Made by a program: the position numbers and the translations under genes. Shown in pieces: positions 54,690 to 64,000 of a stretch of DNA of 64,000 nt. The notes beneath the pieces were generated by a model. The model had not been told where the DNA came from. It did not search any database and saw only the letters and a program-made list of their open reading frames with translations. Within the stretch, counting starts at the first letter, position 1, and each line of letters starts with the position of its first letter. The DNA lies in NCBI GenBank assembly GCA_963169105.1, contig OY720641.1, forward strand, positions 5,161,258-5,225,257. The letters run 5' to 3'. This DNA is from Ceriagrion tenellum. Its lineage: Eukaryota > Arthropoda > Insecta > Odonata > Coenagrionidae.

Positions 54690-56440
54690 TTATCCAACCA
54701 AGTGCAATATGACTGAGAAATATTATCACTAAGATATCTTGTACAAATTTTTCTTGTGCTCCATTTATTTCAAGTATTAATAAAATTATTACCTCATTGC
54801 AACCAGAGAAGAATCGTTAGAGCAAAATCGGTCAAAAAATTAGTTCTTCAAATAAATCAAGTTCAGCATTCTATAAGTTCATCCATTACTGTACAATAGC
54901 CTATTATTTTACCTTATTGCAAAATTCGTCAAATGCAGACAATCTTATCCAACTTACGGACAAAGCTATGAGTTTGAAGCTATTCAATCATACAAAAAGC
55001 AGTTTATTCAGTGATACTGTAGACGGAATTTTGTATTCAATAGATTGATTAATTCAAGGTAGCTTAGAATCATTCTTTTATATAATTTACCGATGTATAT
55101 TAAATCTCAAATTTGCCAAAATTTTATAGTCATACTGTTCATAATTGTGACATTGAGTCACTTAAATGCCTGTGTCTGCAAAGGTATTGGACCGCTGGGC
55201 ATAAAAATTGGCACAATCTCGTCTTAGATATGCACAAAATACGCACAAATACTGAAAATTTAATCAAAATCTGAGATATTCAAGCGATGTGTCCTTGACG
55301 TGGAATGATCCTTTGGTCTCCCGTCCACTCATCACAGCTTGGTTTACCCCCGTTGAACTCGATATCTCCGCAGACAAATGCCACCAAGTGATGCGATCCC
55401 TGTCCCTTATCCGCGATTTTGTCTCCCCTCTCCTACAATACGCTGTGGAAGGCTACGCTGCAGAGGAGTTACATCTGTGCCACTGCCGACCTCTTGTGAA
55501 TCTATCCCCTAATCCTATTTCGCTAACCTATCCCTATATGAGTGCACTTAATTTTCTCATTCGTCGTCATGGAATTAGGTCCAAAATTTCCTCAAGATCT
55601 TCAACGGCCGGAGATTTGAAACGATACTGCCTCCCTCTGACATTAGTACTTATGGGAATAGTATCCACCACGACGTGAAAATTTTGACCCTTACTACATA
55701 ATGTTTTATTTTTTACGACATGTATCACAGCTTGGCTGGCAACTGATCTTCAGGTATTAAAGTTGGTTTAATATATTTTTCATTATTTTCTGTGATAGTA
55801 ACGTGAGGGATGTAGATAAATGTCAATTTTCTGGAGGCAGCAGCGGGAATAACGTGTAGGATGAGGAGGAATATCAATTTTAGGCAACAGGGGAACATAT
55901 ATTCAGAGCTGGTGAGGTTGGAAAGGTTATTGCTTAACGAAGAAATTTTATTGGAAAAATTGGGGAGGAATACGGAAATAATACCTCATAGGAAAGGTAG
56001 CTTTAGTGTCTAGTAATTACATTTTGTTCCAAAGCATCTATTTTTTAACCTTTTGGGAGGATGTGAAAACATTTTGGGGTTAAAATTGCTAAGATGGCTT
56101 ATTTCAGGCAGATGTTTAGCCAATATCGAGGGAGAATCCGTATTTGTAAAACTTTTGATGTTTTGGTGATTGTCACAAAATCTCGACCAGTTTGTCCAAG
56201 GTATTCTACATTACAGCTATTGTATTTAGTGCAGCAATTACCAGACTTGAATAATCTATCCTGAACGCCTCACGCGGTTAAGTTTGTTTTAAGGGAATAA
56301 AATTTGGACATTAAATGATGACTAGACATGCGGTTTGGTTATTCTCACAGCTACCGAAAGCATTGCGTATCTTATCTTAGGTGATCGTGCTTCAACCACT
56401 CGATATAAACTCGATCACGTTACTAAGGAGTGACTTGATA
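54690..56440. other. No gene called; one 130-codon orphan frame
   Basis: The frame 55289-55678 (+) lies in a less AT-rich segment (…LSLIRDFVSPLLQYAVEGYA…) without known motif. Its 3' end, from GAAACGATACTGCCTCC to ACTTATGGGAATAGTATCCA, recurs around 58163-58263, so it is partly a repeat. It is probably a decayed element rather than a gene. Confidence 0.35.
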
Positions 56441-56444
56441 CAAC

Positions 56445-57010
56445 AACGAAAGTTTGGAGATTTTGATGAGTTTTAATAACTCGGAAACATGTCTTAAAGT
56501 AGTTTGAGCGAAATATCATTTTACATAGAAATCAGTGAATTTCGTTTCATTTGAAAGAAAAATATATTATCCTTCCATTGACATTAAAATTCAACCATAT
56601 ACCACATTACTTTCCGAGATATTAGGCAAAAGATACCAGCCCTTTTATATGGGAAATGGTATTTTATATGGGTAATGCACTTCAAAGAGATCTTATATTA
56701 AAAATGAGGCATTCCCTACTCTTATATCTCGTCAAAAAATCAACAGTGTGTAATTTGTGCGTTTTCTCACCTATTTTTGAAAATCAATCATATTGTCACC
56801 GCAGTAAATTCTTCGGGATCACAATATACCTTCCGTTTTGATGGAATTTCAAACGTACCGCGTGAAAACAATGAGTCAAGTTATCTGCCTTATTAACTGA
56901 CTAACTGATTCATTTAGATATTTCCATTTAATTACTTAGAATTTCTCTCATGTAAAACTATTTTATTGCACCATTAATAAGGCAATATTTAATTCGTGTC
57001 TCACAGTTTG
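56445..57010 (+). repeat. Second copy of the 20520-20940 repeat
   Basis: Shares ordered blocks with 20560-21010: GAGCGAAATATC, AATGAATTT/GTGAATTT, TTTCCGAGATATTAGGCAAA, GGGAAATGGTA, CACCTATTTTTGAAAATCAA, CAAACGTACCGCGTGAA and GAGTCAAGTTAT. Single orientation here, no inverted partner seen. Class unknown. Confidence 0.65.
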
Positions 57011-57424
57011 TGCAATTAAAGCGTATATATAGAATATGGTCTCTATTATGATTGGGGAACTATCTCGCTCGGACTACCTTTAGAGGCTGACATGTTGTGT
57101 ATAGTGTCTTTAATCGGTAAATAAAATCGATAAACAATATTACTCCAAGTGAAACTCGATTTGGAAGTCTGAATGAGATTGTTACGAGTGGTTCAAACAT
57201 ATCAAAATCTATAACTCTTCGTAATGGTACCACGTGACCCCTTAGTCATGTGCTCGGGAAAATCTCGAATGGTTCAAACACATCCCTCATGGATGGAGAT
57301 TAAAGCTCGCTTTACCTAGTACTTGATCGAGCACATGTTTGACGATACATGCGAGTATGAGCGCTGTCTAGTTTCGTGTGATATAGAATCACAATTGTGT
57401 GAAATTCACTGTGGAAAAATCATT
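57011..57424. other. Sequence linked to the tRNA-like element
   Basis: Contains a direct repeat ATCTC/ATTCGAATGGTTCAAACAC-type phrase (GTGGTTCAAACATATC at 57189, ATGGTTCAAACACATC at 57270). No gene. Confidence 0.35.
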
Positions 57425-57425
57425 C

Positions 57426-57497
57426 GCCTGGACAGGGAATCGAACCCAGATCCCTCGATTTCGCACCGAGTGCTCTAAACAGTTAAGCTACACAGGC
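57426..57497 (-). tRNA. tRNA-like sequence (pseudogene or SINE head), anticodon position CGA
   Basis: On the minus strand the 72 nt fold as a tRNA. The acceptor is GCCTGTG/TCCAGGC (one mismatch and a wobble), the D arm GCTT...GAGC, the anticodon arm CTCGG/TCGAG with loop TGCGAAA, and the T arm CTGGG-TTCGATT-CCCTG (one mismatch). Boxes A and B are present (GGGTTCGATTCC). The base before the anticodon is G instead of the invariant U33, and CGA would be a serine anticodon although the long serine variable arm is absent. I therefore judge it a degenerate tRNA or the head of a tRNA-derived SINE, not a working tRNA. Confidence 0.55.
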
Positions 57498-58330
57498 GTC
57501 CTCTTCCACAGGGTGGTTTAAGGAGCAAGTTGTCTTCACAGGTACCGTGCATATGATGCCAGAGGTACCCGTATGCGAGCGCTAAGCGCCACAGTCCACG
57601 GGGTAAAGCCTAAATTTTAAACACAAAGGTGTTTACTTATATGGAATACTTATGTATAAATAATAGAAGTAAATAGATTCAGCATGCCGGCTAGTCATTA
57701 TAATCGCTGTCATACTGTATGAGCAATTTGATGACATAATAGATGCGTCATTTGTTTGCTGCTAGGCTTCGAGTAGGACGTAGTAGACTTAGACCAATCA
57801 CGTCAGGTTTTACCAGTGATGTAAATGGAGGGAATTACGTCATCAAGCTGTAGCCTGACCACAGAAATAACAACTATATTGGTTATTTCCACTCTTTCCT
57901 CATTTTACATTGGATTGCACGACCGAATGGGCGCATTAGTGGATAAATAGCAAGAATAATCCTCATCAGCTTGAAATATAAGGCAAGCAACTCTTGAAAC
58001 ATTAATTTGCCATTCATTGTTATGGTTTCTACTCAATATTACCATTTTTACCAAGAATTTGGATTATTATTAATAAAAAACCAAATAATATTTGAATAAT
58101 AAAATATATATCATAACTTAAAGGAGAATCCATATTAAATAACTTTGTTTCGAAAGATTCGAAACGATACTACCTCTGTGAGTGACACCGCGCTAAGTGC
58201 TAGTGATGCGCGTATGTACTAGTGTAGTAGCTAGCGATGTACTTATGGGAATAATATCCACCATTGATGAGTAAATTGAATTGGTATTAAAGGCTCCGAA
58301 GGACCAGAGAATGATCAAATGATCGATGAA
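57498..58330. other. Repeat fragments, no gene
   Basis: 57835-57950 is the uninterrupted relative of the repeat split at 43367. 58163-58263 resembles 55617-55675. The rest is AT-rich. Confidence 0.45.
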
Positions 58331-58429
58331 ACCAAATGATTGAATTAATCACAGAGAACAGAATATATCTTTATATATTCAATTATTCTGTACGTGTGTA
58401 TATCACTGAACTCCTCCAAAACGGCTGGA

Positions 58430-58560
58430 CCGATTTTGATGAAATTTTTTGTGTGTGTTTGAGTGGGTTCCTGGATGGTTTAGATTTACAAATGGACCCG
58501 GTAGGTGGGGCTGCGAAATCGGGTTCTAGGAAATTTTTGACGACATCTTTGTGGAGACCG
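58430..58560 (+). repeat. Widespread-type motif ACGGCTGGACCGATTTTGATG
   Basis: The phrase AAAACGGCTGGACCGATTTTG followed by ATGAAATTTTTTGTGTG is of a kind found in many copies in insect genomes, associated in my recollection with Helitron or other DNA elements. Only a fragment is present; class not assigned. Confidence 0.3.
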
Positions 58561-58609
58561 TAAATGGTGCCATCATCATCTATATTGTTGCCAAGGAGGC
58601 CTTGCTGAT

Positions 58610-59005
58610 TTGTTGATGTTTATGTAACTAAGTCAGAGGACTGAGATTGTAGTGGACATTGATGAAGGTCCTAATAAATTGATTTGATTGACGTGGAGAT
58701 CTCCTCACGTACCCATCTCCACATTGGTGACCTCGACAAGGAGAATAAATAGTTAACATTTGGTGAAAATGGTTTTTCGCGTGACGACGAGCTTCAACGC
58801 TTACGTGAAGAAAACGCCCAGCTCCATCAGCAACTAAATGATTCTGATTCAAGACGCAGCCACACAGACACCGAGCAGAACCCGCCTGCGGTTCGTCGCG
58901 TCGCCGTGTAACTACCACCATTTTGGCCCGAGAAACCGAGTCTTTGGTTTTCACAGGCGGAATCTCAGTTCGTGCTGTCGGAGATCACATGCGAGGTAAC
59001 GAAGG
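58610..59005 (+). mobile_element. Ty3/gypsy-type LTR retrotransposon remnant (LTR end, primer site, gag start)
   Basis: 58610-58722 looks like the end of an LTR with AATAAA (58673-58678) and a terminal CA. TGGTGACCTCGACAAGG (58725-58741) follows at the place of a tRNA primer-binding site. 58783-59000 then translates as the start of Gag: a coiled-coil-like DDELQRLREENAQLHQQL, an in-frame stop (58909-58911), and LPPFWPEKPSLWFSQAESQF, the hallmark of gypsy-type Gag capsid N-termini. Everything downstream is missing after about 59010. It is a dead fragment of an endogenous retrotransposon. Confidence 0.7.
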
Positions 59006-59009
59006 TTTG

Positions 59010-60435
59010 TGCATTGCCCTACCAATGTGGCTTGCCTTATAGATGACGATAACGACCACGAGAAGGAAAGATCCGTGATGCCATCCCTGATCGAGCCATT
59101 TTTGAGTTTTAAATTCCATTTATGGTCTAGTAAAATGATTTTTACGAGGGGATTTTTATCTGTTTTGAATTTATTTAATTTTTATATCATCAGCCAGTCA
59201 TTGCAACTACATATTACATTCATTCATAGCGTCAGTATGAAAAGATTCACAAAAAAACTCATTAGCATTCATTGAAAATCCAACACGGACTACTCTTTTG
59301 CTGGCCAAATACGTCTGACAGCTGCAACATTAACCGTTACCTCTTAGTTAATTTCATCCATGACATTTACTCGAAACTGCAGTCTTTTAAAAGGATTTTT
59401 TTGTTATTGTTACATGTGCGGCGAAATTATGGCCGATACATATAAGAAAATATTATGCAGTCATACGTAAAAGAGTTGTTTATCCATAACTTTGCCTTAT
59501 TTGGGTCATTTTTTAAAATGTCTATTCGTAATTTCTGCATTTACCAGATAAAACTTCACAGTGAACCAAGCTTCCTGTGATAAGATGTAAGACACGTCGG
59601 AAAAATATGCCTAGATTATCTTGTAGGTATCGATGCGAGGAGATTTATTTTTAATTCACGAAATTATATATTTAAGCATGTTTTCATAATTCAATCCCAT
59701 TCTGACAAATTCATGTCGGAATTATATTGGGTCATGAACGATTTTTAATTAATATCCATTTTGAGATTGGAACTTCCTCAATCTACAAAATGAAAATCAT
59801 GAAAAATTACATCACGTAGGCTATACTTATTTCAATTAAATCTTTTTTGCATACACACTTTTTGAAAATAGAGCTCGATTTATATTATTTCCGTGCAAGA
59901 TATACAGGACGGGCCATTAAAAAGATCCTTAGAAAGTCGACCAAAATTAATATCCTTTGGTGGTAGCAGATGAAGATTTCAGTATTTATTCTGAGTTGGG
60001 TGGGATAGTGAATATTTTTTATAATCAGTCTTCCGGGATAGCGAATATTTTTTATAATCAGTCTCTCTGTAATAATAATATTATTCAATGTAAGAAACAT
60101 GATGAAATGAATCCATCGATACACCGCGTCTGAATGCGCGAATAATATAAGAAGAAAGTTCGAAAAAGAGGCGATTCATGAGTAAGTTCTAGGCTCCGAA
60201 AAATGTGAGCTCCGTTGCAGATTTCAAATATTTGCGGTAGACGATGTCTTCCTCAGTGTTGCCAGTCTTTTTAAGTGCGTGCTGCTCCTAGAAGTTCCCA
60301 AGAATGCCGCATTCTGGTGCGCGAAAAATTTTGCATTAATTTCTTCCGCCACTGTACAATGTCTGGTGATATATAGAAACATTTTTCTTACACAATTTCC
60401 TGTCTTGCTTTCTTTTTTATTTTCTTTGTTAATTC
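59010..60435. other. Nothing convincing
   Basis: AT-rich. A 33-bp direct duplication (GGGATAGYGAATATTTTTTA...) lies at 60001-60067. The 79-codon minus frame 59885-60124 is a by-product of it. Confidence 0.45.
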
Positions 60436-60439
60436 ATAG

Positions 60440-60960
60440 TTAAACTAAGAGGGATATTTATATTTTGATGTCTTATATTTAGGAATTGAAACATCCATCG
60501 CTTCATTAAAATAATTATAAAACATTTCTAAACCCATATCAACATCATCAATAGAATTGATGGCATTCCAATCTTTACTATTCAATTCATCATATAACCT
60601 TAAATAATCAACTCTTTTGAAGTTGTAAGAGTTACTTGCATAGCATAGAGGTTTTCTTTTAAGACTACAAGGATAATCTAATTCTACAGCAGGGTGATAC
60701 GTATCCTCTCTTAACAATGCGATATTACATTGAATGCCTTTAGCATCGATGACGTCAATATTTGTGAGAACCACATCAAGAATTTTTCCATACCGATTAA
60801 TAATGCTAGTTTTCAGTTTGAAGCAATCGAGGGGAGAGTCGAGGATGTCTCTCTCCGAGAAAGCCCTAAAAATAAATTCTTCCCAAAATACGAGTGAGAG
60901 AACCAGGAGGAATCGGGAACAATCAAGTATATAAAATTACCACCAAATGAAAGATATTAT
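60440..60960 (-). mobile_element. Jockey-like LINE fragment (end of endonuclease and linker)
   Basis: The minus frame from about 60930 to 60445 reads SPLDCFKLKTSIINRYGKIL, DVVLTNIDVID, DTYHPAVELDYPC, NFKRVDYLRLYDELNSKDW and DVDMGLEMFYNYFNEAMDVS, ending IPKYKTSKYKYPS. L-DLVLTN, HP-L and the F-R-DY--LY-L---DW / FY--L--A-D--IP block is the conserved junction between the endonuclease and RT of Jockey-group LINEs. The frame is open over about 110 to 160 codons, so this piece is fairly young. RT is cut away at 60440. Confidence 0.75.
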
Positions 60961-61690
60961 ATATTTCAGCAACTTAACACGTACACACAAAGTAAGGATC
61001 AGCCAACCTGGGTTCTGACGTCTAAGTTTCAAAATCAATCACCAAATATACGAGACAGCAAGAGTAGAACTTCTAAAGACCACGTCCACTATCAAAAGGG
61101 ACCGAGTCGCGGTTTTCGTCGTAGGAGGGGAAATTCAGACGGTGGGAGAGTGGAAAGGGTGAGCAGAGGAGAAGAGGCGATTTTGTTTTACCTCGGAGGG
61201 GAAGTTTCGGCTAGGTTAAAAGTGAGAGTTGCGAGAGGGAGTAAGGGAGAACAGGTGATTGGCAGCCTTGGAGGGGAGGTAATTTTATGGAATGGGAGCA
61301 CATACGGTGTAGGATTGCAATTGGATATTAGGAACTGCTCGTCATCTCCGATCGCGGATTTCTGGTTTTTGCCTTTGTTCCCAGCACTTCTGCCTTAGCA
61401 CATCCTCGTAGTCTTCCGTCTCCAACTGCTATATAAACGAGAGAGAATCTGGTGAGGGGACGTGGTGGAAGGACGTGGCGGCAGGACGTGTCAGGCAGGA
61501 ATTGCTGGCAGTAGATGCTGAGCCGAGGATATGGCTGGAGTTTGCGATCGTCGTTGGCGCGACAGTTTTCGTTAGCGCGTCAGTGGCGGAAGTCCTTCGG
61601 CAAAGTCCGGAGGATAAATAGTCCGCAGAGGATAAATTGTCCAAAGGGGAAATAAACGTAGGGGGGATGCTAAAAAAATGCTACATGTGT
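60961..61690 (+). other. Unassigned GC-richer segment with TATA-like box (possible solo LTR)
   Basis: Purine-rich repeated GGAGGGGAAGT/GGAGGGGAGGT motifs (61193, 61270), a TATATAA box at 61430-61436, GGACGTGG-type repeats (61459-61490) and GATAAATAGTCCGCAGAGGA / GATAAATTGTCCAAAGGGGA repeats, then AATAAA (61650-61655). The order TATA box, then polyadenylation signal about 215 bp later, is LTR-like, but no matching second LTR or primer site is visible. Confidence 0.3.
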
Positions 61691-63335
61691 AATGTTGTTT
61701 TGTAGGCATCTACCCAGTCTTCTTACACAAGGATCCGACGGAAATTTACAATACGATACAATATTGCTATCTTCGAGAATTTTCGTTTTGTAGTAGCTGT
61801 TGGAGCAAACAGCCACGCTACACCTATTTCCCAGCATTTCTTGCCTCAAATAGAGCCTGCTACAATGAAAACGCTTCCTTAAACCCTGAAGGAATCAAGT
61901 TAAGTGATCAAATGTAAAAACACTCTCAATGCTTAGCCGCAAGAGCAAGATCACCAACGTACACAACGGACGGTAAAGACTAAACATTATCATGCTGGGA
62001 CCTGGAAGATTGAGTGAGTCAGATAGTCGACGCAGGAATACAGTGACTTCACTGGCTCCGTCCGCCATTATTTCCCCTTTCAGCTGAGACCACTTCTCTC
62101 TCTCTCTCTATACTAAACACCTTGGGTAGCGATGGCCTTTCTGACCCGACAGGAAACCCGAAAATACTACATCAGCCATTTTCGCCGGGATTAAACTAAA
62201 TCCTTTATAATCTTGGCATGACAGCATTTGCATTTGAATAATTACGGCCACTCGCTGAGGAGGAGGCTCAAGCAAACCTTCAATTTTCTGTCCTCTTACC
62301 CCTTCTGAGATTACCGCAACAGTCCTCACAGCACGTTACGTAGCATATATGTGGCACTTCCGTCGAAAAACATTGGTACTTCCCACTGGTGGAACGGCTC
62401 CTTAAGTTAATTATGCCACTGATTTACAGCGACCTCACCTTACATAAAATCCCAGAGCGATGCCTGTGCTCGCCTTTTATGGGTGGCTACGATCCGCCGT
62501 TGTCGTGGATTCTCATCTCAGCTGTGAATCGTCGCGGCGCTTCGTAAGATAGAGCACCCGTATTGGGCGAGTAATTTGCCTCACTGCGGCCCGGGGCCCT
62601 TGCTGTGTTCGCAGTAATAAATGAGATCCTTGTGACATAAATTTAAAGTGAACTTCGAGGACTCTGAAGAGGACATTTGTTTTTATAGTACACCATATTA
62701 ACTCAGAAGTAATGGAGTATCCACGGCGGTGATACATATTTAACATGCTTGATACACTGTTAGGTACTTTAAATATGCATGGGATTTAACGCAGATATGA
62801 TTTCACCTATGGTTCGAAACGTACCATTAACTACCGAGGAGGTCCGTAGACATTTTTACTGCACATCTCACTTGCGCATATTTATCGGAATATGCTCTCA
62901 GGGAGGGAAATGCGTTTTGATTGAAATTGCCCACAGAGTCCTATTTAAAAAAAATTATTTTGGCTCATTTGCTCCAAATGTCTCATGTAACTTTTTGTGG
63001 GAAAAATTATCACGTCAATTTGTGTAAAGGAAATTGATTGTTGTACGTTTCCTGATTTTGCGTAATCGGAACTGCAACTTTTATGTGTTTTGTTCTTATT
63101 TTGACAAAATAGAATAACTAAGAAATCCATTTGTCAGAATAAATTAATTCTCTGGGAATTAAATGATTTATTTTATTAGCGCTTATCTATTTAGTTCTGG
63201 GGGAAAGAATCGACTCGTTTAGCTTTTCATACTTTTTCGAGATTCTTAAAATAAATATTTTCTTAATCATTGTGGTTTTCAGTCAACCAACTGCTTTCAA
63301 TCAAAGCAAATAACATAGGCTTAAGGAAAAGATTT
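61691..63335. other. No gene supported
   Basis: Short open frames (62108-62329 -, 62513-62746 -, 62779-63027 +) without motifs. A CT tract occurs at 62096-62110. No transposon ends were identified. Confidence 0.4.
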
Positions 63336-63339
63336 GCTA

Positions 63340-63690
63340 AATGTGTTATCTAGAGTGCTGTTCTTTATGGAGTAAAAACATTGACAGTCCGGAGGAAAGA
63401 AGAGAAATATCTAGAAGGTATTGAAATGTGGCAATGGAGAAGAATGGAAAGGTGAAAATGGAATGATAAATTGAGAAACGAAGCAGTTATTATGAACGGA
63501 AGCAATTACTAGGAACTGAGGGAGGGAGCACAGGATAGACGAGCACGGAGGGAGCAGTTCATTTGAAACCTATCCGAGGACAGATTCACCCTAGAAGTAA
63601 GAATAATGGCTAAAGTGTGGGAATGCTCTGGTATACGTAAAGCTAAATAAATGTCTGTGGACAGATTCACCTCAGAAAAAGAAGTGGTTT
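63340..63690 (+). mobile_element. RTE-E LINE, 5'-truncated 3' end
   Basis: Reads LRKRFAKCVI, SAVLYGVKTLTVRRKEEKYL, EGIEMWQWRRMER and KLRNEAVI, then frameshifts through the GRR-QLLDDLR-type region to a 3' end with GACAGATTCACC-TAGAAGTAAG and a duplicated GACAGATTCACCTCAGAAAA. These are post-RT ORF2 blocks of an RTE-type LINE distinct from RTE-A and C. A similar 3' phrase is at 52786-52830. Confidence 0.72.
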
Positions 63691-64000
63691 TAAAGCCTCG
63701 TTGATTTAGCGATTAACTTTTATTAATTTCCTCATACATTGACCCATAAACGTATGCACAAATGTTTGAGTCAGAGGTGGAAACAGAAATGTTTTTAGCC
63801 TGATCCGGCTCTCAGAGGCATTTCAAAGTGAAATCTCCTCCAGAAATAATTTGATTTGCTCGACGCCACCGATCGTGCTAAAATGGCTTTTCCGCTCTAT
63901 CGCTCCATTGTCGAACTCTATTTCCCCTCGAATCAATCAGCGCCCTCGCCTGGGAATCCTTGGCGGTGAATCACCATCGGAACTATTATTTCCAATTTCA
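63691..64000. other. Nothing recognised
   Basis: Becomes less AT-rich from 63840 on (GACGCCACCGATCG, CAGCGCCCTCGCC), but the window ends before anything can be identified. Confidence 0.35.

Noticed and set aside
55289..55678. 130-codon open frame as host gene
   Set aside because: Its 3' end is shared with a repeat fragment at 58163-58263; no known domain.
57426..57497. Functional tRNA-Ser(CGA)
   Set aside because: No U33, no long variable arm and acceptor mismatches; treated as tRNA-like.

Overview
The window looks like a non-coding, repeat-dominated stretch of an animal nuclear genome, most likely an arthropod. The evidence is an AT-rich background, decayed non-LTR retrotransposons, a Penelope-like element with its GIY-YIG endonuclease, a hAT transposon, tRNA-headed and 5S-rRNA-derived SINEs, and many small inverted-repeat elements. 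There are no operons, no prokaryotic gene structure and no intact host gene. The species is not identifiable from the sequence. The only convincing host coding piece is one internal exon (53690-53966, + strand) with a clean acceptor and donor. It suggests that at least the right part of the window is intron of a larger gene.

Layout. 1-13 kb: anonymous AT-rich DNA with 3'-truncated LINE tails (2.8, 7.0, 10.1, 13.0 kb) and a 734-bp foldback element (4465-5198) with 175-bp arms, inserted in an older LINE tail and flanked by TAA. 13.8-17.7 kb: a long LINE on the minus strand (about 14203-16975) sits between two inverted minisatellite arms, followed by a 359-bp MITE with 15-bp inverted ends. 18-25 kb: inverted-repeat element, tRNA-SINE inside a LINE, and a complete 2546-bp hAT element with an 8-bp target duplication and a broken transposase. 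25-34 kb: 5S-derived SINE, hammerhead-like palindrome, then a nested mosaic in which an RTE-type LINE (28.0-33.2 kb) is interrupted by Penelope terminal repeats, a Penelope body (itself carrying two MITEs) and a CR1-like LINE. 34-53 kb: more LINE tails, a dimeric minisatellite (40.7 kb), two further hammerhead-like motifs, two tRNA-SINEs with target duplications, a long RTE-type relic (50.9-52.4 kb) and an AT palindrome. 53-64 kb: the exon, a second copy of an AT-flanked MITE, a tRNA-like sequence, a Ty3/gypsy-type LTR-gag remnant, a Jockey-like endonuclease fragment and a last RTE tail.

Families named here for cross-reference: RTE-A (3' end reads ...CTTAGGATTGAACGACCAAT), LINE-B (3' tail GGAACGGCGTGAT plus TATG repeats), RTE-C (3' end with GGGTATAAAACCG), LINE-D (44.5 kb), RTE-E (63.4 kb) and LINE-F (CR1-like, 3' end GCGAGCCGYCGYATGGGC...). 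These names are local to this answer.

The most interesting signal is a set of hammerhead-ribozyme-like motifs (CTGANGA - short stem - GAAA - palindrome) at five places. The palindromic helix III differs between copies but mostly stays self-complementary. All coding assignments come from reading translated motifs by eye; no database search was possible.
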